The notes under the pieces are model-generated. The model was not told the origin of the DNA. It made no database searches and saw only the letters and a list, made by a program, of their open reading frames with translations. A DNA stretch of 64,000 nt from Saprospiraceae bacterium (GTDB lineage Bacteria; Bacteroidota; Bacteroidia; Chitinophagales; Saprospiraceae), in NCBI GenBank assembly GCA_021739645.1, contig JAIPBL010000023.1, positions 1 to 64,000 of the forward strand. Reading direction: 5' to 3'. Both the position numbers and the translations under genes were made by a program. The number at the start of each line of letters is the position of its first letter. Position 1 is the stretch's first letter. Shown here one piece after another: positions 26,603 to 34,873 of this stretch.

Positions 26603-26643
26603 GGGCCAACCGGGATTTTACGCCTGGCTGGCCCGCTTTTTTT
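26603..26643 (+). terminator. Rho-independent terminator
   Basis: Stem GGGCCAACCGGG / CCTGGCTGGCCC (10 of 12 paired) followed by GC and a run of seven T, 38 bp after the barrel gene stop. Confidence 0.88.
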
Positions 26644-26714
26644 ACGCCAAAGCCCCGCCCAGCTGCATCTTAGGAGATGTGCTGATTCGGTTCATCGGCT
26701 CTTGCCGAATTTCC

Positions 26715-26722
26715 TAATTTTG
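26715..26722 (+). promoter_or_regulatory. Putative -7 promoter element
   Basis: TAATTTTG, matching TAnnTTTG, 16 bp before the DUF4837 ATG. Confidence 0.45.
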
Positions 26723-26738
26723 CCCAAAACCTTTTGAC

Positions 26739-27827
26739 ATGAAATACTTGAAGATAATCATTGCTTTTTCGATAACGCTACTCGCAGCCTGCGCAAGTGA
26801 GCCTTCCCGCCCTGCATCTGCACCCACGCCTGCGGGCCAAAAAGTGCAGTCTCACGGCAAGGTGAACCAAGTGCTGGTCATCGCCGACACGGCGCTGTGG
26901 AAAGGCCCAGTGGGCGATACTTTTTTCTACTACTTCAACGCTCCGTACATACTGTTGCCGCAGCCGGAACCGATTTTTGATGTGGTTCAAATGACGCCAA
27001 AACAACTGGCTTTGCAACCTTTGAAAAAGGAGTTTCGAACCATCATTTTCCTCGCCGACCTGAACGATGAGAACTCGCCCACTGCCCGCTTTGTCCGCTC
27101 CGACCTCGGCCCTGAAAAGCTCGTGGAGATTCAGAATGGAAAAGGCTTCAATGTGACCGTTGGGCAAGACAAATGGGCCATCAAACAACTTTTGTTTTAC
27201 ATAAACGGCTACGGTGAAGCCAAATTGGCCGAGTGTATCGCCTCCAATTTTCCGGCAATTGGCCGCAAAATCAACGAGCGGGACGAGGAGACCGTCAAGG
27301 CCACCGCCTACCAAGGCGGGGAAGATTCCAAACTGGAAGAGGACGTTTTGGCGAAGTTCAACCTGAACCTAAAAATCCCGAAAGGCTTCAAACAAGCCAA
27401 ATTCGACGGCAACACCAACACGCTTTGGCTGCGCAGCGACGAACGGGAAATCATTGCCAACATCATCGTGCACAAACTGCCATACAAGGACAAATCTCAG
27501 CTAACCAAGGCTGGCCTCAAAAAAATCAGGGATGATATTTCCGGTATCGTCACCACGCAATTGCCCAATACCCGCATGCGCATCAACGATGTTGACCTGC
27601 CGCTTTTTGTGGAAAACAAAACCCTCAATAATGTTTACACCTTGCAGGCCAAAGGCGTGTGGGACATGGTGAACGACTTCAAGGGCGGTCCCTTCGTCAG
27701 CAACCTGATGCTAAATTCCAAAACCAATGAGTTGGTACTAGTGGATGGCTTCGTCTTCGCCCCCAGCAAGGACAAGCGGAACTACATGCAGGAACTGGAA
27801 CTGGTGCTGGCCACGGCGAGCTTTTAG
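26739..27827 (+). CDS. DUF4837 family lipoprotein
   Basis: A 362-residue protein with a lipoprotein signal ('MKYLKIIIAFSITLLAAC', cysteine at residue 18). The family pattern is clear: 'KVNQVLVIADTALWKGPVGDTFFYYF', 'PYILLPQPEPIFDVVQMTP', 'IIFLADLNDENS' and 'DKWAIKQLLFYI'. A second half has 'NTLWLRSDEREIIANIIVHKLPY' and 'GVWDMVNDFKGGPFVSNLM'. DUF4837 is restricted to Bacteroidota and has no established function. The lipoprotein signal implies an outer-membrane or periplasmic site. It is monocistronic, with a promoter element 16 bp upstream and a hairpin repeat downstream. Confidence 0.88.
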   Translation: MKYLKIIIAFSITLLAACASEPSRPASAPTPAGQKVQSHGKVNQVLVIADTALWKGPVGDTFFYYFNAPYILLPQPEPIFDVVQMTPKQLALQPLKKEFRTIIFLADLNDENSPTARFVRSDLGPEKLVEIQNGKGFNVTVGQDKWAIKQLLFYINGYGEAKLAECIASNFPAIGRKINERDEETVKATAYQGGEDSKLEEDVLAKFNLNLKIPKGFKQAKFDGNTNTLWLRSDEREIIANIIVHKLPYKDKSQLTKAGLKKIRDDISGIVTTQLPNTRMRINDVDLPLFVENKTLNNVYTLQAKGVWDMVNDFKGGPFVSNLMLNSKTNELVLVDGFVFAPSKDKRNYMQELELVLATASF

Positions 27828-27830
27828 GTG

Positions 27831-27906
27831 GGGTCAAATTGGTGAACTGGTTGAATTAGTAGGGACGTCCCCAATTTCCTAATTCAACTAATTCCCCAAT
27901 TTCCTA
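27831..27906. repeat. Inverted-repeat hairpin between convergent genes
   Basis: Left arm GGTGAACTGGTTGAATTAG and related units; right arm CCTAATTCAACTAATTCCCC. They join at a GGGACGTCCC palindromic centre. The left arm starts three bases after the DUF4837 stop and the right arm overlaps the stop of the CoA-binding gene. Confidence 0.8.
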
Positions 27907-28263
27907 AAACTGCCCCGTCGAGAGCATCACCAGCGTACATGCTTCGTGCGTTTCAATGCCAGCCTCTTTTGCCCGCAGCATAAAATCAAAGTTTTCTGCT
28001 CCCGGATTGAAAATGAGCCGCTTCGGCTTCAGACCCAGCACATAATCGTAATATTCTTTTTGGTGGGAAATATTGACGTACATAGTTACAGTGTCAATAT
28101 CCGTGAAAGTCGGATGGTCGGTCTCTATCTTCACACCATTCACTTCGCCTTCACTTCTGCCGATGGCCACGACCTCGTGGCCGTGTTTTTTCAAAGCGTT
28201 GATGGCTAGGTACGAGTACCGTTCTGGGTTGGTGGATGCACCGATGACGAGTGTTTTTTTCAT
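27904..28263 (-). CDS. CoA-binding (Rossmann) protein
   Basis: A 119-residue protein consisting of a single CoA_binding_2 Rossmann domain. The N-terminal glycine loop is 'TLVIGASTNPERYSYLAINAL'. It is followed by 'HEVVAIGRSEGEVNG', the central 'IDTVTMYVNISHQKEYYDYVL', 'LIFNPGAENFDFMLRAKEAGIE' and the closing 'ACTLVMLSTGQF'. Such stand-alone proteins resemble the CoA-binding part of succinyl-CoA synthetase alpha. Their ligand and role are not established, though CoA or a nucleotide is plausible. The gene is co-directional with mtnA (101-bp gap). Confidence 0.88.
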   Translation of the reverse strand: MKKTLVIGASTNPERYSYLAINALKKHGHEVVAIGRSEGEVNGVKIETDHPTFTDIDTVTMYVNISHQKEYYDYVLGLKPKRLIFNPGAENFDFMLRAKEAGIETHEACTLVMLSTGQF

Positions 28264-28364
28264 AAAGGGTAGTTCAAAAATTGTTGAATATCAATTTGTA
28301 GCAGCAAATTTTCGGTGAAAACAAAACCATACAAGGAAAGTTTTTCCCTTCGAAAAAAGGCAGC

Positions 28365-29525
28365 TTATTTGTCTTTCTGCTCCGCAAACAACCCCACCAA
28401 CCCCTCTTCGCTCGCCGCACAAACACCCCGCTCCGTAATCAGCCCCGTCACCAGTCGGGCAGGCGTCACATCGAAGGCATAATTGGCGGCGGGGCTGTCT
28501 TTTGGCGTCAACCGGACTTCCCGCACCTCTCCCGATTTTTCATCCAAGCCACTGATAAAATGCACTTCCCCGGCGTCCCGCTCCTCGATGGGGATATCTG
28601 GCAGCTCCCGACCTTGGTCGGGACGCAGCGACCAGTCAATGCTCGACGACGGAACGCCCACGTAAAACGGCACGCCGTTGTCCGCAGCCGCCAGTGCCTT
28701 GAGGTAGGTGCCGATTTTGTTCGCCACTTCGCCCGTGCGGGTGGTGCGGTCGGTGCCGACGATGACCATGTCCACCATGCCGTGCTGCATCAGGTGGCCG
28801 CCTGTGTTGTCAGCGATGACGGTGTGCGGTACGCCGTGCTCTGCCAGCTCGAAGGCGGTGAGCGAGGCGCCCTGGTTTCGGGGGCGGGTCTCGTCCACCC
28901 AGACGTGCACGGGGATTCCCCGGTCATGGGCAGCGTAGATGGGCGCCGTGGCCGTGCCGTGGTCAATGCAGGCGAGCCAGCCGGCGTTGCAGTGCGTTAA
29001 GATATTTACGATTGACGATTTTGGATTTACGATTGGGGGCGACTGCTGGAGTTTTCTTTGGTGGATTTCTTCGATGATTTTTAGGCCATGCTCGCCGATG
29101 GAGCGGCAGTGGGCGACGCTTTCTTCGGTGATATGATGGGCAACTACCAAGGCTAATTCTTGTTCATGCCCATTGGCCACAGGCTGGTCAATCACTTTCA
29201 TAACCATGTCCACTGCATAGGCAAGATTGACTGCGGTGGGGCGGGTGGCTTTCAGCCTGGCAGCGGCTTCCCGCATTTTTTCGTCAAAATTTTGCGAAGC
29301 AGAAAACTGCAGAGCCGCCACGTACATGCCATACGCCGCTGCCGAACCAATGAGCGGTGCGCCCCGCACGTGCATGTCACGGATGGCCGCTTCGAAATCT
29401 TCCAGCGTTTTCAAGTCCTCAATGACGAAGCGGTGCGGCAGGTGGCGCTGGTCAATGATTTGTATCACACGCTCGTCGTCGGGGTGTGGCCAGATGGTGC
29501 GGTAGTGTTTGCCTTTGATGTTCAT
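28365..29525 (-). CDS. mtnA: S-methyl-5-thioribose-1-phosphate isomerase
   Basis: A 386-residue enzyme of the methionine salvage pathway (aldose-ketose isomerisation of 5-methylthioribose-1-phosphate). Hallmarks are 'MHVRGAPLIGSAAAYG', 'ILTHCNAGWLA' with the catalytic cysteine, 'WVDETRPRNQGASLTAFEL' and 'GTDRTTRTGEVANKIGTYLKALAA' with the catalytic aspartate. The C-terminal 'ITERGVCAASEEG' is standard. Odd: about ten residues 'PPIVNPKSSIVN', encoded by a repeated ATCGTAAAT-type unit (29003-29039), sit immediately before the active-site strand 'ILTHCNAG'. This looks like an in-frame insertion of a hairpin-family arm into a surface loop. Other pathway genes are not in the window. Confidence 0.95.
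   Translation of the reverse strand: MNIKGKHYRTIWPHPDDERVIQIIDQRHLPHRFVIEDLKTLEDFEAAIRDMHVRGAPLIGSAAAYGMYVAALQFSASQNFDEKMREAAARLKATRPTAVNLAYAVDMVMKVIDQPVANGHEQELALVVAHHITEESVAHCRSIGEHGLKIIEEIHQRKLQQSPPIVNPKSSIVNILTHCNAGWLACIDHGTATAPIYAAHDRGIPVHVWVDETRPRNQGASLTAFELAEHGVPHTVIADNTGGHLMQHGMVDMVIVGTDRTTRTGEVANKIGTYLKALAAADNGVPFYVGVPSSSIDWSLRPDQGRELPDIPIEERDAGEVHFISGLDEKSGEVREVRLTPKDSPAANYAFDVTPARLVTGLITERGVCAASEEGLVGLFAEQKDK
29003..29039 (+). repeat. Single-arm tandem repeat inside mtnA
   Basis: Units TTTACGATTG, ACGATTTTGG and ATTTACGATTG on the plus strand (G-rich sense) with no matching second arm. It is translated in the mtnA frame as 'IVNPKSSIVN'. Confidence 0.7.
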
Positions 29526-29580
29526 GGGCGTAAATATGGCGGTTTTTATAAAAACGGGCAGCCTCTGAACACGTTTTGGT

Positions 29581-29672
29581 GTACGCCGCTTTTGGCATCG
29601 CCGAAGGCGACCCGCAGCGTCATGCGGGGCGACAACCGCGTCGCCTTGGGCGATGCCAAAAGCAGCGTGTGC
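29581..29672. repeat. Long foldback repeat between mtnA and acyl-CoA dehydrogenase gene
   Basis: The left arm (29581-29610) contains CGCTTTTGGCATCGCC followed by AAGGCGA; the right arm (29641-29672) contains TCGCCTT followed by GGCGATGCCAAAAGC. The loop holds a smaller CCCGCA/TGCGGG stem. A further CCCGA...TCGGG palindrome follows at about 29688-29706. It is rich in CG and resembles dispersed intergenic repeats rather than the 7-10-mer arrays. No gene lies in the 270-bp gap. Confidence 0.7.
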
Positions 29673-29743
29673 CGAGGCGTGGACGGGTCCCGAACGATGG
29701 TCGGGATGACAAAAACGGCGACAACCGTGGCATTAAAGCAAAC

Positions 29744-29772
29744 AAAAAAAGGCAGCCCTAAACCGGACTGCC
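29744..29772 (-). terminator. Rho-independent terminator of acyl-CoA dehydrogenase gene
   Basis: Read on the minus strand: GGCAGTCC / GGGCTGCC stem (one G-U pair) with a short loop, then seven T. It lies about 25 bp after the stop codon. Confidence 0.85.
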
Positions 29773-29797
29773 TCCATTTTATCGTAAAAACTAAAGA

Positions 29798-31585
29798 TTA
29801 ATAGCAGTAGTCGTTGGCGGCAATCAGCGTATCTGCCACCAGGCGGCGGGCATTTTTCACGTTCACGGGAGCGTACTTCGTGAATCGCTTGACACCCATC
29901 AGGAAGGTTTTTAGCAGGTCGCCTTCGGCAAACGAGGCGAGGGCATCACCTGCGCATTTGGCCACCCGTGTGGTTGCATCGTTGAAATAAACATGAAGCA
30001 TGGCTTCGTACACCGACTGGTCGTGGGCCTTGTTCGACATGTCGGCGAGGCGCTCCACCCGCAGCAGCAATGACTCGGCGACGAAAGCGTCAATCATCAT
30101 ATCGGCTATGTTCATCACGATTTCTTGCTCATCTTTGATGGCGAGTTGGCCTTCCATCTGCATTTTCACGGCAGCGCCAGCGGTCATCAGCACGATTTTC
30201 TTGAAATCTTTCAATGCCTTTCTCTCCTCGGCGTATTGGCCAGTCACGCCTTCAAAAGAAGGCATGGAAGCTAGTTCCTTCTGCACTTCCCAAGCCGGGC
30301 CGACCATGTCCACCTGGCCTTTCATTGCCCGCTTGAGCAGCTGGGAAACCATGAGCATCCGGTTGATTTCGTTGGTGCCTTCGTAAATGCGGTTGATACG
30401 GGCGTCCCGGTAGGCACGTGCAGCGGAAAGCTCTTCGGAGAAGCCAAGTCCGCCGTGTATTTGCACCATTTCATCCACCACATAATCGGTCACCTCTGAG
30501 CCATACACCTTGATGATGGCGCACTCGATGGCATATTCTTCGGCAGCCTTGAGGGTGGCATCGGCATAAGTTAATCCCTGCTCCGCAAGGAATTTTTTCT
30601 TGTCATCGAGGAGGTCGGAGATGCGGTAGCAAACGCTTTCGAGGGCAAAGTTGCGGATGCACTGCTCTGCTAGCTTGTATTTGATGGCACCAAAACTGGC
30701 GATGGGCTGGCCGAACTGCTTGCGCTCGTTGGCATACTGTACGCTGGTGGCGATGGCTTTTTTGGCACCGCCCATGCACATCACGCCAAGCTTGAAGCGC
30801 CCGATGTTGAGGGCGTTGAAGGCGATGAGGTGGCCCTTGCCGATTTGGCCGAGCACGTTGGCGGTGGGCACTTTTGCGTTTTCAAAAAAAACCTGACGGG
30901 TGCTGGAGCCTTTGATGCCCATTTTTTGCTCCTCTGCGCCGAGCGTGATGCCGGGCGTGTTGGCCTCCACCACAAAGCCGGTGAACTTGTCGCCGTCAAT
31001 CTGTGCGAATACGATGAACATATTGGCAAAGCCAGCATTTGAAATCCACATTTTCTGGCCGTTGAAGAGGTAGTGCTGGCCATCGGGTGTGAGGTCTGCA
31101 CGGGTCTTGGCTGCGAGGGCGTCGGAACCGCTGCCAGGTTCCGTGAGGCAATAGGCGGCTTTCCATTCACCGGAGACAAGGCGAGGCAAGTATTTTTGCT
31201 TCAATTCTTCTGTTCCAAAATAAAGGATGGGCAACATACCGATGCCCGTGTGCGCTGCAATGGTGGTGGCAAAGCCGCCGCCCATGCGCCCCAGTTCCTC
31301 ACTGATAAAGGTGTTGGCGTTGGTGTCGAGCAACATGCCACCATAAGCTTCGGGGATATGGCAGCCGAGCAATCCCAGTTCACCCGCTTTTTCCATCAGT
31401 TCTACTTGGTGTTCGAGCTTGTGCGCCTTTTCGCCTGCGTCTTTGGCGAAATCCTTCACCATTTGGCGGGCCATGCCTTGCTCTTCGCTGATGTCTTCGG
31501 GAATGAAAGTATCTGCTGCGGCGCTTTCCTTGATGATGAACTCGCCACCTTTGAGTTCGTTGGATTTCACAAGTGTGTCTTGCAT
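29798..31585 (-). CDS. Acyl-CoA dehydrogenase family protein
   Basis: About 595 residues from the ATG at 31585 ('MQDTLVKSNELKGGEF...'). The upstream frame to 31663 lacks family similarity. It has all three ACAD parts: the helical N-domain with 'YGGMLLDTNANTFISEELGRMGGGFATT', the FAD/substrate motif 'YCLTEPGSGSDALAAKTRA' and 'GQKMWISNAGFANMFIVFA', and the C-domain with 'QFGQPIASFGAIKYKLA' and 'VQIHGGLGFSEELSAARAYRDARINRIYEGTNEINR'. The extra C-terminal 150 residues are those of the long VLCAD/ACAD9-like branch common in Bacteroidota. By family it oxidises acyl-CoA to trans-2-enoyl-CoA, passing electrons to ETF. It is monocistronic with its own terminator. Confidence 0.93.
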   Translation of the reverse strand: MQDTLVKSNELKGGEFIIKESAAADTFIPEDISEEQGMARQMVKDFAKDAGEKAHKLEHQVELMEKAGELGLLGCHIPEAYGGMLLDTNANTFISEELGRMGGGFATTIAAHTGIGMLPILYFGTEELKQKYLPRLVSGEWKAAYCLTEPGSGSDALAAKTRADLTPDGQHYLFNGQKMWISNAGFANMFIVFAQIDGDKFTGFVVEANTPGITLGAEEQKMGIKGSSTRQVFFENAKVPTANVLGQIGKGHLIAFNALNIGRFKLGVMCMGGAKKAIATSVQYANERKQFGQPIASFGAIKYKLAEQCIRNFALESVCYRISDLLDDKKKFLAEQGLTYADATLKAAEEYAIECAIIKVYGSEVTDYVVDEMVQIHGGLGFSEELSAARAYRDARINRIYEGTNEINRMLMVSQLLKRAMKGQVDMVGPAWEVQKELASMPSFEGVTGQYAEERKALKDFKKIVLMTAGAAVKMQMEGQLAIKDEQEIVMNIADMMIDAFVAESLLLRVERLADMSNKAHDQSVYEAMLHVYFNDATTRVAKCAGDALASFAEGDLLKTFLMGVKRFTKYAPVNVKNARRLVADTLIAANDYCY

Positions 31586-31617
31586 GGTAAAATGATTTGT
31601 GACGTTTGAAAGGTTTG

Positions 31618-31695
31618 GCGAAAATTCGCTGACAAAATTACAACGCAATTTTTCGCTTCGCAAGGTTTGTGAAGTTTATTTAAGCGAATTTTCGC
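31618..31695. promoter_or_regulatory. Paired palindromes upstream of acyl-CoA dehydrogenase (candidate operators)
   Basis: GCGAAAATTCGC (31618-31629) and its reverse complement GCGAATTTTCGC (31684-31695) lie 33 and 99 bp upstream of the ATG. Such placement would suit a repressor responding to fatty-acid or acyl-CoA levels; this is inference. The remainder of the 351-bp gap to 31936 shows no gene. Confidence 0.4.
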
Positions 31696-31936
31696 TAAAA
31701 TAAATTCAATTCAGGGCTTGTATCGAAAATTTTAACGCTTACCAATTCGAATCAAAGGACTTTGCCGGAATACATTCACCCACCTACCATCGCCTCATCC
31801 TCAAATGTTAAAGTTTTGCCCTATGCTTGCAAGCTGAAAATATCTTTCTAACTTGCCTCCCAAATCTTGTATAAAACTTACCCACCGTTTTACACCATCC
31901 TGTCACCTATGGCAGGGCTAAATCCCTTTTGAACGT

Positions 31937-34798
31937 ATGCTCGTAACCCGATTACTTAACCTTTTTAAATACAATGCTGATGAAAGCACATTTTTTCTCG
32001 CAAAAGGCGACGCTTGTTGCCAAAACCTTTTCTTTTCTTTTCTTTTCTTTTCTTTTCTTTTCTTAGGAAAAGTCAATTCCCAAATCGCTGGTTGTAACTC
32101 AATTGGGTTGGAATATTGCAGGATAACCCAGACAGTGCCCCCGCCAAGTAGCAATGGGGCATGCTTGCCGCCAGGATGTTTTAGGTACTACTATCAGATT
32201 TATCTTTTAGCAAATCCAAGCACATCAAGCATTTTTTTCAACTCCTTGGATGTTGAGTTCAGTTTATTAGGAGGAACCCTATCAATGGTAAATGAAATAG
32301 CTACCGAAGGTTGTGTAACAGGGCAATTCGCAACTTTCATAGGTGTAGATGGCAATGATGTGGGCTTTAACATGCCATACCAATCATCTCCATACACCTA
32401 TCCTAACCAAACCTTGCTTTTCACCGTAGTTGTTGACGCATTTCCTGGAGAGGCATTGACGTTTAGCCTTGGCGGCACATTTACCTCTGGCCCGCTTATC
32501 TGCCCAAATATGTTAATCCAGCCCTGTCAAGGTGGCACTGGCATTGACGTTCCTTATACCATGCCCGAACCTGCTGCTTGCCAGAACCCTTCCCCGGGTG
32601 TAGGTGTAGAAGACGTAAGTGCTGGCAATCCTTACAACATGCCAGTTGATATTCCTGTTTACTACGATAAAGGTACTACTGGAGCGAGTAGTGTCGCAAT
32701 TGACGAAATTGATGTCGCAATCAAAATGAGCAGCACTAACCTGATGGAATTGCCTACCATTCTTGCAGGTGCAATAGCAGTTTCTGACGTTCGAGTCGTT
32801 GGTAACGGAAACGGGTACACCATTTATGCCCATGCCCGCAATATATCTTTATTCACGGGCGCCAATGGAAAAGGTGTCCTGTTTACAATAAAACTAAATG
32901 GCCCCGTTTTCCTGTCTGCTGGCGGAAGCGCAACCTTTAGCACAACGAATTCTAGGGTTCAGCTTGCAGGAGCAACTTGCTGCAAACCGAGTCTTGGAAG
33001 CCCAGTTACTGTTGAATTCGCTGGCTTTCCTCCTTGCACGGAAGATATCACAATCAATATGGGAGCGCCGAACAACCTACCCCCTGGTACAGGCGAACAA
33101 TGCGAGGCAGCTACTTACGTAACTTTTAGCTGGCCTGGCGCACCCGTTTCCAGAACTTTTTACAAAATCACCTTGGTAGTGGATGTGGAAACTTCCGGCA
33201 ATGTCTCCATTTTGGGCATGGGCAACAGCGACATTGTCTGTCCGACTCCCGGTAGTGGCGCAAGTTATTGTGGTGGCTCAAGTTGCTTTACCATCCTTGA
33301 CCCAAATACGTTCCAGTATTGTTTTTGGACATTTGGTACTGGTGTAAACGTAGTGAATGAAACTGGCTTTTTGGTAAATTACGATGTTTCCAGTGGATGC
33401 ATAGAAGGCTTGACCTTCAGAGAGGCATACATAGACTTGGTGGGTGGGGGACCATCGGTTGCATGTGTCCCCAACATAGTTGTAAATACCAACGACTTCC
33501 CAATTTGCAGTCCAATGATAGCTGGTGAAATACTAAAGGAGAACAACGTCCTTGTTGAAAACTCCTACGATATTGACATTGCAGGAATTAATTGCTCTTA
33601 CAACCTTCCTCAAACCTGTGAATCCATTTATGCAAAATGTGTTTGCAATCCCAATGGCCAATATATGGTGACGCCTTCCAAAACTGACAATGTGCTTTGC
33701 GGAGTTTCAACTTATGATTTGGTGCTAATTAATAAGCATATACTTAACATTGCCAATTTTACAACACCTTATCAATGGATTGCTGCTGACATTACTAATA
33801 ATGGCCAGGTGACTAATAATGATTTGAATGAAATTAGAAAAGCCGTTCTCCACATAAATGAAGAATTTACTGGAGCGCCTTCTTGGAAATTTATTGACAA
33901 AAATTTTCAATATCCTCCATTTCCAATGCAATCAAATCAATATCTTCCAATACCTTATCCGACCAGTATCCAAGTTAGTACATTGCCATCTATTAATTCA
34001 GACTTTGTAGCGGTCAAAATGGGTGATGTAAATTTATCTTGCGGAACTGGAGGCTGTTTTACTGGCGGTAATGAAAGTGAAGACAGGGAGCGAGAAGAAT
34101 TAATGGTTTCATACCAAAGCTATGGTGTGGCAAAGGACGAAATCATCACCATTCCCATCCAAATGAATACCAATACGGCATTAAGTGCCTACCAGATGGG
34201 AATCCGATTCAACAACATGGATGCCTTGGAATTTATCGGCCCTGCCAAGGCAGATATCGAGGGAATTTCAAACAAAAGCTTCGGCCTGACAGAATTGGGT
34301 GCCGGCAAACTCAGGATGCTATGGTTCTCTGCGGATGGAGGTGAGCATCAGAAGGTTGTGAACGGCCAAAAGTTGTATTACCTAGCATTCAAGGCCAAAA
34401 AAGATTTGAAAGACTTTGGCAGCGAAATATGGCTGGATGATACTGTTTTGCCCAATGTTGGCTATGATAATTCGGGCAATGAGTTTAGGATGGAACTAAG
34501 AACGGAGAAAATTGACCGCACTGTGACTTCTGCCAATCAAATCGTTTCGTGCCATCCAAACCCATTCGCTGGCGAGCTTAGTTTCAGCATCTTCTCAACA
34601 TCAATGAGCGAGGCTAAAATCTGGTTATTCGACGCTTTTGGCGTAAGGAGAGTAGCCAAAACGGTTGCTTTGAACAAAGGCTTGAATGAAATCATGCTGG
34701 AAGAAAGCAAATCGTTGCCCAATGGGCTATTCAATTGGGTGGTTACAACGCCCGATGGTAGGCAATCGGGCATGGTGGTCAAGCAAACTCAACCATAG
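31937..34798 (+). CDS. T9SS type A cargo with dockerin-like and cohesin-like regions; repeat-encoded signal peptide
   Basis: 953 residues from the ATG at 31937. Residues about 30-45 are a hydrophobic stretch ('LFFSFLFFSFLFLG') encoded by seven CTTTT units and followed by 'KVNSQ', so the signal peptide core is a simple sequence repeat. The body has cysteine-containing beta-rich domains to about residue 590. A dockerin-like module follows (about 595-645: 'YDLVLINKHILNI', 'WIAADITNNGQVTNNDLNEIRKAVLHI'), then 'VKMGDVN', a cohesin-like beta domain (about 725-850: 'IPIQMNTNTALSAYQMGIRFN') and a C-terminal T9SS type A domain ('SCHPNPFAGELSFSIF'). It is predicted to be exported by Sec and T9SS and attached to the surface or released. 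A second ATG at 31980 is in another frame and stops just after the repeat. The 33600-34030 part is AT-rich. Ligand unknown. Confidence 0.88.
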   Translation: MLVTRLLNLFKYNADESTFFLAKGDACCQNLFFSFLFFSFLFLGKVNSQIAGCNSIGLEYCRITQTVPPPSSNGACLPPGCFRYYYQIYLLANPSTSSIFFNSLDVEFSLLGGTLSMVNEIATEGCVTGQFATFIGVDGNDVGFNMPYQSSPYTYPNQTLLFTVVVDAFPGEALTFSLGGTFTSGPLICPNMLIQPCQGGTGIDVPYTMPEPAACQNPSPGVGVEDVSAGNPYNMPVDIPVYYDKGTTGASSVAIDEIDVAIKMSSTNLMELPTILAGAIAVSDVRVVGNGNGYTIYAHARNISLFTGANGKGVLFTIKLNGPVFLSAGGSATFSTTNSRVQLAGATCCKPSLGSPVTVEFAGFPPCTEDITINMGAPNNLPPGTGEQCEAATYVTFSWPGAPVSRTFYKITLVVDVETSGNVSILGMGNSDIVCPTPGSGASYCGGSSCFTILDPNTFQYCFWTFGTGVNVVNETGFLVNYDVSSGCIEGLTFREAYIDLVGGGPSVACVPNIVVNTNDFPICSPMIAGEILKENNVLVENSYDIDIAGINCSYNLPQTCESIYAKCVCNPNGQYMVTPSKTDNVLCGVSTYDLVLINKHILNIANFTTPYQWIAADITNNGQVTNNDLNEIRKAVLHINEEFTGAPSWKFIDKNFQYPPFPMQSNQYLPIPYPTSIQVSTLPSINSDFVAVKMGDVNLSCGTGGCFTGGNESEDREREELMVSYQSYGVAKDEIITIPIQMNTNTALSAYQMGIRFNNMDALEFIGPAKADIEGISNKSFGLTELGAGKLRMLWFSADGGEHQKVVNGQKLYYLAFKAKKDLKDFGSEIWLDDTVLPNVGYDNSGNEFRMELRTEKIDRTVTSANQIVSCHPNPFAGELSFSIFSTSMSEAKIWLFDAFGVRRVAKTVALNKGLNEIMLEESKSLPNGLFNWVVTTPDGRQSGMVVKQTQP
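32027..32061 (+). repeat. (CTTTT)7 simple sequence repeat in a signal-peptide coding region
   Basis: Seven perfect CTTTT units. Five is not a multiple of three, so each unit gained or lost shifts the frame of the downstream 920 codons. Confidence 0.95.
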
Positions 34799-34823
34799 TG
34801 ATTTGAGGCTTTTTTTTTAAATT

Positions 34824-34855
34824 TTGAGAAGGGGCGGCATGCCGCCCCTTCTCAA
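34824..34855. terminator. Perfect 32-bp palindrome, possible transcript end
   Basis: GAGAAGGGGCGGCA followed directly by its reverse complement, extended by TT/AA, with no loop bases. It is preceded by a long T-run but followed by no U-tract, so it is only a possible terminator between the two cargo genes. Confidence 0.5.
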
Positions 34856-34873
34856 TCCAATTTAATATCTCCC

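Noticed and set aside
27831-27906. Hairpin loci as ordinary rho-independent terminators
   Set aside because: They lack U-tracts, one pair of arms brackets a separate proper terminator (2236-2274), and some lie inside genes; a termination role cannot be the whole explanation.
34824-34855. Perfect palindrome as a site-specific recombination or invertible-promoter site
   Set aside because: Only one copy is seen in the window and no invertase gene is present; left as a palindrome or possible transcript end.
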